NCBI GenBank assembly: GCA_045660125.1
Contig: JAZRDG010000103.1
Location: forward strand, 1-29,781
Length of the DNA: 29,781 bases
Reading direction: 5' to 3'
DNA from: SVQP01 sp045660125
GTDB taxonomy: Bacteria > Bacillota > Clostridia > Oscillospirales > CAG-272
Position 1 is the first letter of the stretch. Every line of letters begins with the position of its first letter. The notes beneath the pieces are model-generated. The model was not told the origin of the DNA. It made no database searches and saw nothing but the letters and a program-made list of their open reading frames with translations. Positions 23,135 to 29,781 of this stretch are shown one piece after another. A program made the translations under genes and the position numbers.

Positions 23135-25537
23135 TTAAGCTTCAATACCAACAACCAGAATGGTCAGGTACTTACCGCTGCTTGCGGTACCGATGATGTA
23201 GCCCTCAACGGTGAAGGTCTGGTCTGCCTTAGCATCCAGTGCTTCCTTAATCTCGCCTGCGGGATAAGAGAAGCTACCTACGATGGTTGCACCGTCAATG
23301 GTGAAGTTGTAGTAGCTGCCGGAAACTGCAAGAGTACCGGTAACCTTTACGTAAATGGGCTTAATGTCGGAAGCGGTTGCGTAAGCGTCAAGCTCAGCAA
23401 CAGTCAGCTCTACAGCTGCAGGATGCTCAACAGAGCCGCTCTCCAGAACGGTTACCTCTGTGCCCTGGCCGAACTGCTTAGCACCACCGTAAACCGAGGT
23501 GGTACCGGAAACCTTTACGACATCGCCTACTGCACATGCAGGAGCAGAGCCAAGGTAAACCAGCATCATACCGGTTTCGTCAGAGATCAGCAGGCTTCTG
23601 CCGGTGATACCAACAACGGTACCAACAGTCTCGTACTTGCCGTTCTCGCTTGCCTTGATCTCCTCAATGGTGGGATAATCGGGCTGACCCTCGGAAACTA
23701 CAACGAGCTGCAGGGGGAACTGGCTGACGCCGGTGTTCTCTGCGTTGATGTAGCTGGTCTTGGAGCCGCTGACGGTATCGAAGTTGCTGTAAGTGCCCAG
23801 GTAGTACTGGTCAGCCTCGCCCTCAACGTTGGTTACCCATGCGTTGATATCAGCGTTGTAAACGTAAACGGAAAGGGCGGTATCCTGATAGAATACGGCG
23901 ATCTTGCCACTATCGTTCTTGGTGATGTTGATGTACTTCTTAGCGCCGTCTACCATGGTGTAGAAGGAGAAGCCGTCGCCGTTTGCCTCAGCATAAACGT
24001 CGATCGCCTCTGCAGCAGCCTTGGAAGTAATCAGGAATCTATCACCGGTTACGCCGCCGGATACGAATACGCCGTAGCCGTTGGTGCCCTGGTACATGTA
24101 GAGCTTGTATGCAACTTCAGCCTCGGGAGTGGTTACGGGCTCAACGGTAAAGTTGGTAGCAACCAGCATAACCTCAAACTCAACAGTCTCGGTAGCTTCG
24201 CCGCAAGCAACGGTTGCAGTCAGCTTAATGGTAGTGGTCTCGTTGGGCATGGTCAGGGTCAGCTTGCCGCCGTTAACAACTGCGAACTCGCTGTTGGAGG
24301 ACCAGGTTACGGTAACCTCGGGGTAAGTAACGCCTGCAGTGGGCAGATCGATCTCAGCGCCCTCGGTGAAGGTGCTCTCGAAGGTCAGGCTATCCTTTTC
24401 CAGGGTAACCTTTTCTGCATCGGATCTTTCGGGAAGTGCGAAGTTATAGAAGCAATCTACGGAAGTAGGAATGATGTAGGGTGCGCCGCTGTAGGTGATC
24501 ATGATACCGGTAACGTCAGCAGTGTAGCCGTACTTTTCAGCATGAGCTGCATCGATGACAGCCTTATCGTCAGCCTTCAGAGTGGTGGGGAAATCGGTTA
24601 CGTAGGTTCTTACATAGCCCTGTACGCCGTTGAGCTCGAAGAACAGGTACTGGCTGGTTGCAGTTGCAAGCTCCTGACCGCCAATGGTAACGCCCTTGAT
24701 TACAACAGGCATACCAACAAGCTCGTTGAAGTTAGTGCCTTCAACCCACTTATCGGTAATGTCAACGGGAGCGAAGTCCTTCTTTTCGGTGTTGACAACG
24801 GTGGGAATACCGCCCTTGATCTCCATCATGCCGCTGTAAGGAGCAGCAGGACCTGCAACGCGAACAGTCATACCCAGCTCGATGCCGAGATCAGCAACGG
24901 GGTCAACGTCCATCTGGTAGGAGTAGTAGCCGCCATAGCCGCTTTCGTCAAGCAGGAACAGGTGGTTTCTGGTATTGCCTGCAGCCTTGGAGTTGATGGC
25001 AACAACGATACCCTGAACGATCAGGTTGTCGCCTTCCTTAGCTGCCATGTACTGCTCCCAGGTGGTAACAGCAAACTTGGGAACGGTGCGGTTGAATTCC
25101 TTGGTTACGGTGTTACCCTCTGCGTCTGCAACGGTTGCGGTCAGCACGTAAGCAATGTCCTCATAGGACTCGTCGGGAACGTCAACGGTAACGGTGCCGT
25201 CCTCGCCAACGTTCACAGTGATCTTGTCGGTGTCTACGGTCCAGGTGATCTTGTAATCAACGCCGCCGATCTTTACGCCGGAGACCAGAGTGTAGTCAGC
25301 AGCGGTAACGGTGGTGTCCTTGTACAGCTGACGAACGTACTCAGCTGCGTTTTCGAGGTCGGTGGGCTCCTGCGCACCGGGATCCTCGGTGGTCTCTTCC
25401 TCAGAAGTGGAAGGTGCCTCGGTGGTCTGCTCAGCAGAAGTGTCTTCCCCGCCCTGCTGCTCGTCATTACAAGCAACGAACAGAGCCAGAGAGCAAACGA
25501 GAACAGCTGCCAGCAAAAGCATTAAAATTCTTTTCAT
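23135..25537 (-). CDS. Large OB-fold/Ig-like surface lipoprotein
   Basis: 800 aa; lipoprotein signal with Cys23 (LALFVAC) and an acidic Thr/Ser/Glu linker to about residue 60. Domains, by eye: an Ig-like domain (about 65-150, VRQLYKDTTV to the FNRTV strand); an OB-fold (about 165-260, NLIVQGIVVAIN, HLFLLDESG, ELGMTVRVAG); a second OB-like segment (about 270-365); an Ig-like domain (about 380-460, TVTWSSNSEFAVVNGG); a module of unknown type (about 470-620); and two C-terminal OB-folds (GKYETVGTVVGITGRSLLISD and IKPIYVKVTGTLAV). OB-folds of this kind occur beside extracellular nucleases, so nucleic-acid or glycan binding is possible. AAGGAG lies 5-10 bases before the ATG; the gene is 39 bases after the nuclease-like gene and is last in the operon. 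No catalytic motif is seen. Confidence 0.82.
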   Translation of the reverse strand: MKRILMLLLAAVLVCSLALFVACNDEQQGGEDTSAEQTTEAPSTSEEETTEDPGAQEPTDLENAAEYVRQLYKDTTVTAADYTLVSGVKIGGVDYKITWTVDTDKITVNVGEDGTVTVDVPDESYEDIAYVLTATVADAEGNTVTKEFNRTVPKFAVTTWEQYMAAKEGDNLIVQGIVVAINSKAAGNTRNHLFLLDESGYGGYYSYQMDVDPVADLGIELGMTVRVAGPAAPYSGMMEIKGGIPTVVNTEKKDFAPVDITDKWVEGTNFNELVGMPVVIKGVTIGGQELATATSQYLFFELNGVQGYVRTYVTDFPTTLKADDKAVIDAAHAEKYGYTADVTGIMITYSGAPYIIPTSVDCFYNFALPERSDAEKVTLEKDSLTFESTFTEGAEIDLPTAGVTYPEVTVTWSSNSEFAVVNGGKLTLTMPNETTTIKLTATVACGEATETVEFEVMLVATNFTVEPVTTPEAEVAYKLYMYQGTNGYGVFVSGGVTGDRFLITSKAAAEAIDVYAEANGDGFSFYTMVDGAKKYINITKNDSGKIAVFYQDTALSVYVYNADINAWVTNVEGEADQYYLGTYSNFDTVSGSKTSYINAENTGVSQFPLQLVVVSEGQPDYPTIEEIKASENGKYETVGTVVGITGRSLLISDETGMMLVYLGSAPACAVGDVVKVSGTTSVYGGAKQFGQGTEVTVLESGSVEHPAAVELTVAELDAYATASDIKPIYVKVTGTLAVSGSYYNFTIDGATIVGSFSYPAGEIKEALDAKADQTFTVEGYIIGTASSGKYLTILVVGIEA

Positions 25538-25576
25538 GATAGCTCCTTATAATTTGTGAAATTGTGAATACGTGTA

Positions 25577-27022
25577 TTAACCGATGGTGATATCGTCGAT
25601 GGCGAATACTCTGACCTGATACTGGCCGTTGTACGAATCAATGATACCTCTGACGGTAATCTTAGCACCTGCGGGGAAAATCTCCTCGGTAACCAGATTG
25701 CCCTGTGCATCGATCAGCACCTCGGTTCTGACCACGATGGTGGTACCGTCCGCTGCCTTACAGGTAATGGACATAGCACCCTTATCATCACTGGTCTCAT
25801 TGGTGGTCGTATAAACGCTTTCCACGGTCAGATCCTTCACGGTTACAGTGCTGTAATGTGCTAGCTCGCCGTACTTAAACTCGGTAGGCGTGCTGATTTC
25901 ATTGCCGTCTGCATCCTGCGTGATAACGTCCAGCGTCAGCTTGCCGTTTACGATATCGGAAGCATTGACCTCACGGTAGCTTGCGCTATACCCTTCCTCG
26001 ATCTTGTGGATACCGTCCTTGGAAAGTGCGCCGTTGGGGTCCATCATATCTACGCTGTACTTGATGTTGGAGATCTGCCATGTGCCGCCCAGCTCATAGT
26101 ACTGCAGCGAGCCTACCATCATAACGCGGTTGCCAATGCTCAGCACGTTCATGACGTTACCGGGCGTATTGTAGCCGCAGAAGACCTGCATACCGTAGTA
26201 CATATCGGTCTCTGCATCGTACTCCTCAAGGTAAACGGTAGCACCGCTTCTCTTAACAACGACTGCCTCGAAGCGAACCAGCTGATCCTTATAGGGCTCA
26301 TAGTTGAGCTTGAGCTCCTTGAGGGTCACGTTCTGTGCGCCGCCGTAGTAGAAATCGGGGTCCTTAGCCTTGGAGAACACGTAAAGCTTGAGATTCTTTG
26401 CTTGGTTGAGTGCACCCATGGTGTACTCGGAGTACGCATTGTCGGCTGCGTTAGAGCCAAACGCAAGACCCTGCTGCAAAATTTCCAGGTTGAGGTTGCG
26501 GTACTCGGTCATTTCTGCCGTCTTGTACCATACCCAAACCAGATATCTGCCGCCGGTGGAATCTGCATTCCAGCTTGCGTTATCGGATTCGATGATAATA
26601 GAGGTTGCCTGGGAAAGCATCTCCTTGGTGTAGTTGGATGCCTTTTTGCCCCAAGGCTCGATGATGCCGGTGGACTCGGGAGTATTGATACCAAGATATC
26701 TTGCCTTGAGAACACCCGTGGGCACGATGCTGGTGGGCACGTTGAAGTGCGTGGTGTCGCCGTCGATAAACGCGTGTACGGTTACCTCGACGTTGAGTCT
26801 GCCGGAGTTTTTGTCAAACTTGAGCCCTGCAGCAAAGTCTACAAACTCGGGCTCGGGAGCTACGGTCGTTTCAGAGGGGTCGGTAGTTTCAAGGTTCTCG
26901 GCGGTGCTGTCGGCAGCGGTCGAGTCCTCGGTCGTGCCGCCCTCGGTATCGCAGGCTGCAAAACAGCCTGCGAGCATGCCAAGAGCGAGCAGAACGATCA
27001 ATAATTTAGTAAAATTCTTCAT
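25577..27022 (-). CDS. Surface lipoprotein with staphylococcal-nuclease-like (SNase) and OB-fold domains
   Basis: 481 aa; lipobox LAGC with Cys20, then a Thr/Glu-rich linker to about residue 60. Residues about 78-215 match the SNase fold: FIDGDTTHF (D87, D89), ARYLGINTPE (R108, N113, E116), PWGKKASNYTKEML, GGRYLVWVWY (R159) and NLEILQQGLA. In micrococcal nuclease the matching set is Asp21, Arg35, Asp40, Glu43 and Arg87; here all are kept except the Asp40 equivalent, which is Asn113. Two OB-like domains follow (about 240-335 and 375-480, ending GQYQVRVFAIDDI). Probably a cell-surface DNase/RNase or nucleic-acid-binding relative. It begins 38 bases after the solute-binding protein gene, with no clear Shine-Dalgarno site. 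It belongs to the ABC transporter operon. Confidence 0.82.
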   Translation of the reverse strand: MKNFTKLLIVLLALGMLAGCFAACDTEGGTTEDSTAADSTAENLETTDPSETTVAPEPEFVDFAAGLKFDKNSGRLNVEVTVHAFIDGDTTHFNVPTSIVPTGVLKARYLGINTPESTGIIEPWGKKASNYTKEMLSQATSIIIESDNASWNADSTGGRYLVWVWYKTAEMTEYRNLNLEILQQGLAFGSNAADNAYSEYTMGALNQAKNLKLYVFSKAKDPDFYYGGAQNVTLKELKLNYEPYKDQLVRFEAVVVKRSGATVYLEEYDAETDMYYGMQVFCGYNTPGNVMNVLSIGNRVMMVGSLQYYELGGTWQISNIKYSVDMMDPNGALSKDGIHKIEEGYSASYREVNASDIVNGKLTLDVITQDADGNEISTPTEFKYGELAHYSTVTVKDLTVESVYTTTNETSDDKGAMSITCKAADGTTIVVRTEVLIDAQGNLVTEEIFPAGAKITVRGIIDSYNGQYQVRVFAIDDITIG

Positions 27023-27060
27023 CGTTTTATCTGCTTGTGTTGATTAAAAATCAGTTTTGA

Positions 27061-28548
27061 TTACTGTGCGTTCTTGCACTCGGTTACTGCATCAGCAAAC
27101 GCCTTGTCGATCATTGCGTCAACGTCGGTGGTCTGCGTGGTGAAGCAGTACTGCATCAGTACGCCAACCTTATCACGTGCTACGGAAGAGCCGTTGAATG
27201 CGGGAGATACGAAGTAAGCGTTGGACATTTCTCTACCAACCTTAACAGCCAGTGCCTGGATGTGGTCGCCACCGTCAGCATTGTCAAGGAAGTTCTTGTA
27301 TGCGGGAACGGTGTCAACGCTCTGGATTACGGGCATGTAACCGGAGGTCATGGAGAATGCTGCCTGGAACTCGGGGTTGGTGGTCAGGAACTTAACGAAC
27401 AGCCAAGAAGCAACGACTTCCTGCTTGTTGTCGCTCTCGAAGATGCACAGAGAGGGACCCTGAGAGATAGCCTTGGGGTTCTCTGCATTTACCTGAGGAA
27501 TGGGAGCGATGCCGACTTCGAATGCGTAACCGGTGTCGGTTGCCTCGGGACGCTGGTGGATGGAACCACCGGTAGAACCGATGGACATGTAGCTGTTCTT
27601 ATCGGTCAGCTCGGTGAACAGACCGGAGGTGTAACCGCCGTACAGCTCCTGAGTGGTCAGGTAGCCCTTCTCGTACCAGCCTCTGAACATCTTAACGAAT
27701 ACCTTGTTCTGGGGATGGTCGAACAGATAGTTGTTACCTCTCTCGGTGGAGGTGTAGGGAGAGCCGTACTGCTCGGTCATGGTGATGAACCAGTTAGCCT
27801 CGGAGTCGTAGCCAAGAGGAATGCAGTCGGGGTCGATCTCAAGGATCTTCTGGCAGAGAGCCTCCATTTCCTTCCAGGTGGTAGGAACCTGCAGGTTGTG
27901 CTGCTCGAAGAAGGTCTTGTTGTAGTACAGAACCTCGGTGGACTTGGACATAGGCAGGGTGTACATGGTGCCTGCATTGTCAAATACTGCGCCCTCAGCG
28001 TAGAAGCCGGGAACGAAGTCAGCGATCTGCTCTGCGGTCAGACCCAGAACGGAAGTGTTGCCGTTTGCATCGGTGATCTCGATGGTGCTGTTGATGAAGC
28101 TGTTGAGCGGTACTACTGCCTTTGCTACGTTGTAGAGAGCTACGTGGTCAGGATAGCAGTAAGCGATGTTAGGCTGGTTGCCTGCGGTCAGCTCGGTCTT
28201 GATCTGGTCACGAACCTCGTCGTAGCCGCCAACCTGGGAGTGCTCTACCGTGATGTTGGGGTACATTTCATTGAACTTTGCAATGTACTGATCCAGAACG
28301 CCCTGGTAGGTTGCGTTCATGGTGTGGGAGAAGGTGATGGTAACCTCGCTGCCATCGTAAGCGATGACGTCATACTCCAGGGGCTTAGCCTGGGTGTTGC
28401 CGTTGTTACCGGTTTCGCCTTCGGGCTGAGTTTCAGCCTCGGATTCGGTGGGACGCTCGGTGGTGGACTGGTGCTTATCGCAGCTTACAAGCGCGAACAT
28501 GCTAAAGCACAGAACCATCATCAGAGCAAACGCAAGAATTCTTTTCAT
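27061..28548 (-). CDS. ABC transporter solute-binding lipoprotein (family 1, sugar type)
   Basis: 495 aa from ATG 28548, preceded by AAAGGAA at 9 bases; the frame is open upstream but only this start gives the signal peptide with lipobox ALVSC (Cys23). After an acidic linker comes a family 1 extracellular solute-binding domain: VTITFSHTMNATYQGVLDQY, NEMYPNITVEHSQVGGYDEV, QPNIAYCYPDHVALY, YYNKTFFEQHNLQVPTTW and a C-terminal ASWLFVKFLTT segment. These proteins deliver ligands, usually oligosaccharides or sugar phosphates such as glycerol-3-phosphate, to the membrane permeases, here encoded just upstream. The ATPase subunit (MsmK/UgpC type) is not in the window and may be shared from elsewhere, as is common in Clostridia. 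The ligand is unknown; the following nuclease-like gene is a hint only. Confidence 0.92.
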   Translation of the reverse strand: MKRILAFALMMVLCFSMFALVSCDKHQSTTERPTESEAETQPEGETGNNGNTQAKPLEYDVIAYDGSEVTITFSHTMNATYQGVLDQYIAKFNEMYPNITVEHSQVGGYDEVRDQIKTELTAGNQPNIAYCYPDHVALYNVAKAVVPLNSFINSTIEITDANGNTSVLGLTAEQIADFVPGFYAEGAVFDNAGTMYTLPMSKSTEVLYYNKTFFEQHNLQVPTTWKEMEALCQKILEIDPDCIPLGYDSEANWFITMTEQYGSPYTSTERGNNYLFDHPQNKVFVKMFRGWYEKGYLTTQELYGGYTSGLFTELTDKNSYMSIGSTGGSIHQRPEATDTGYAFEVGIAPIPQVNAENPKAISQGPSLCIFESDNKQEVVASWLFVKFLTTNPEFQAAFSMTSGYMPVIQSVDTVPAYKNFLDNADGGDHIQALAVKVGREMSNAYFVSPAFNGSSVARDKVGVLMQYCFTTQTTDVDAMIDKAFADAVTECKNAQ

Positions 28549-28609
28549 GGTTTGTTTCCTTTCGGTTATATAAATTTTATTTATAGACTTGATTGTCAAT
28601 AAATCTTGA

Positions 28610-29518
28610 TTATCCCTTGATACCGCTCTTGGAAACGCCCTTCATAATATACTTACGAAGGAAGATGAAGACCAAGAACAAGGGGATGGATACGACTGTA
28701 ACTGCAGCCATCTGCACGGGGATATCAGCCTCACCCGAGCCTGCATCGGTAAACGCGGAACGCAAGCCGTTGGTGATCAGCCAGAAATCTCTGTGGGCAA
28801 CCAGTCTGGGCCACACGTAAGAGTTCCAAGCACCCATCATTTTCAGAATGGTGATCGAGATCAGCGTGGGCATGGAGAGCGGGATCATGACCTTGCACAG
28901 GTACTTGAAATCGCTCGTGCCGTCTACCTTTGCTGCCAGGTACAGCTCGTTGGGAATCTGCATGAAGTTCTGCTTGAGCAGGTAGATGTAGAAAATACTG
29001 ACAAGGAACGGAATGATCAGTACCGAATAACCCTCTAACCAGCGATCGTTGTTTACCCAATTGAATCGGTCAACGGTGATGTAGTTAGTAATGGTGAAAA
29101 GCTCACCGGGGATCATCATAGTACCCAGCAGCGCTGCGAACAGTGCGTTCTTGCCCTTGAACTCAAGGCGAGCAAATGCAAACGCCGTGATAATGGTGAT
29201 GATCAGGGACAGGATGGTGGATACGATACCTACGATAACGGTGTTCTTGAACAGCTTGAGCAGCTCTGCCTTGGTGAACGCCTGCAGATAGTTGCTCCAG
29301 ATGATCTCCTTGGGGAAAAGCGTGGGAACGGAGAGCTTGTACTCCGCCAGCGACTTGAGCGAGGAAATGATCATCCAGTAGAACGGGAAGATGACGATGA
29401 TCGCCATCACGACAAGGAACAGATACAGGAAGAACTGCGAGATGATCTTAACGACCTTCTGCTTTGCAGTTACCTGCTGGAGGTCCTTTTCGGACAATAC
29501 TTTCATTTGTTCTGCCAT
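28610..29518 (-). CDS. Carbohydrate ABC transporter permease (MalG/UgpE type)
   Basis: 302-aa inner-membrane subunit with about six membrane helices (for example FFLYLFLVVMAIIVIFPFYWMI near residue 30-50 and VVSIPLFLVFIFL near the C-terminus). The EAA loop that docks the ATPase is clear, NELYLAAKVDGTSDFKYLCKVMIPLSMP, and the N-terminal PFYWMIISSLK is the family hallmark. GGAGG lies just before the ATG at 29518. The gap to the upstream permease stop is 17 bases, and the solute-binding protein gene follows 61 bases downstream, so all three are one importer. Confidence 0.95.
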   Translation of the reverse strand: MAEQMKVLSEKDLQQVTAKQKVVKIISQFFLYLFLVVMAIIVIFPFYWMIISSLKSLAEYKLSVPTLFPKEIIWSNYLQAFTKAELLKLFKNTVIVGIVSTILSLIITIITAFAFARLEFKGKNALFAALLGTMMIPGELFTITNYITVDRFNWVNNDRWLEGYSVLIIPFLVSIFYIYLLKQNFMQIPNELYLAAKVDGTSDFKYLCKVMIPLSMPTLISITILKMMGAWNSYVWPRLVAHRDFWLITNGLRSAFTDAGSGEADIPVQMAAVTVVSIPLFLVFIFLRKYIMKGVSKSGIKG

Positions 29519-29535
29519 TTCGGTACCTCCTTATC

Positions 29536-29781
29536 TTAATAGTGGGTCTTCTTCTTGCTGACCGCAAGGTTAACAAGCGTGACAGCGAAGATCAGCAGGA
29601 ACAAGAGCAGTGCTGCTGCGGATGCAATACCCTCTGCGTTACCGAGGTTATCATAAATGAAACCAACCATGGTCTGCAGCACGGGCGTACCAACCGATGC
29701 TCCGGGAGGCTGCATGCCTTCACCGAAGATACCGACGATGCTGGTATATTCCTTAAATCCGCCGATAAAGCCCGTGATAAC
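29536..29781 (-). CDS. ABC transporter permease (MalF/UgpA type), C-terminal 81 residues only
   Basis: The frame is open from the window edge (29781) to a TAA at 29536-29538. The visible residues include EGIASAAALLLFLLIFAVTLVNL, a final membrane helix followed by a KKKTHY tail, preceded by GTPVLQTMVGFIYDN, which is the usual end of the first permease of family 1 sugar importers. The second permease follows after 17 bases. The start and most of the gene lie beyond the window. Confidence 0.88.
   Translation of the reverse strand, partial: VITGFIGGFKEYTSIVGIFGEGMQPPGASVGTPVLQTMVGFIYDNLGNAEGIASAAALLLFLLIFAVTLVNLAVSKKKTHY

Overview
The window looks like the chromosome of a Bacillota bacterium of class Clostridia, probably an uncultured gut lineage. 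The reasons are strong AGGAGG-type ribosome sites, TTGACA-17-TATAAT promoters in almost every intergenic gap, an IreB-like protein, an HD-GYP protein with a 7TM sensor, lipoproteins with Thr/Glu-rich linkers, and a sugar ABC transporter operon. Genus cannot be decided from the sequence alone. I see no tRNA, rRNA, CRISPR array, insertion sequence or prophage.

Region 1 (1-4940, minus strand) is an operon that leaves the window at its 3' end: a TerB_N-domain protein, a BrxD-like P-loop ATPase (DUF2791 / BREX ATP-binding type) and an Lhr/BrxHI-like DEAD/DEAH helicase. A near-perfect promoter drives it. It looks like a DNA-processing or defence module and is the best candidate here for a poorly described system. 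Two of its genes carry in-frame copies of the same kind of short palindromic element in linker regions.

Region 2 (about 4990-9370) holds a Thr/Glu-repeat lipoprotein (minus) divergent from an 1095-aa GH28-like beta-helix protein without a signal peptide (plus). Each has its own strong promoter.

Region 3 (9390-12700, plus) is an operon of a short IreB-like protein, RibF and a diverged D,D-carboxypeptidase-like membrane protein, followed by a conserved protein of unknown function. Region 4 (12735-15090) is a serine biosynthesis pair, SerC and SerA.

Region 5 (15125-23115, plus) is a run of nucleotide- and phosphate-ester-cleaving enzymes in three transcription units: a 7TM HD-GYP protein; a lipoprotein 5'-nucleotidase; and a tight operon of a dGTPase-like HD protein, two tandem DHH phosphoesterases and SurE.

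Region 6 (23086-29781, minus) is the distal part of a sugar-type ABC importer operon: two permeases (one cut by the window end) and a solute-binding lipoprotein, then a lipoprotein with a staphylococcal-nuclease-like domain and a large OB-fold/Ig-like lipoprotein. It converges with region 5 on a shared terminator. The nuclease-like lipoprotein suggests this importer may serve nucleic-acid breakdown products or another phosphorylated ligand; that is inference.
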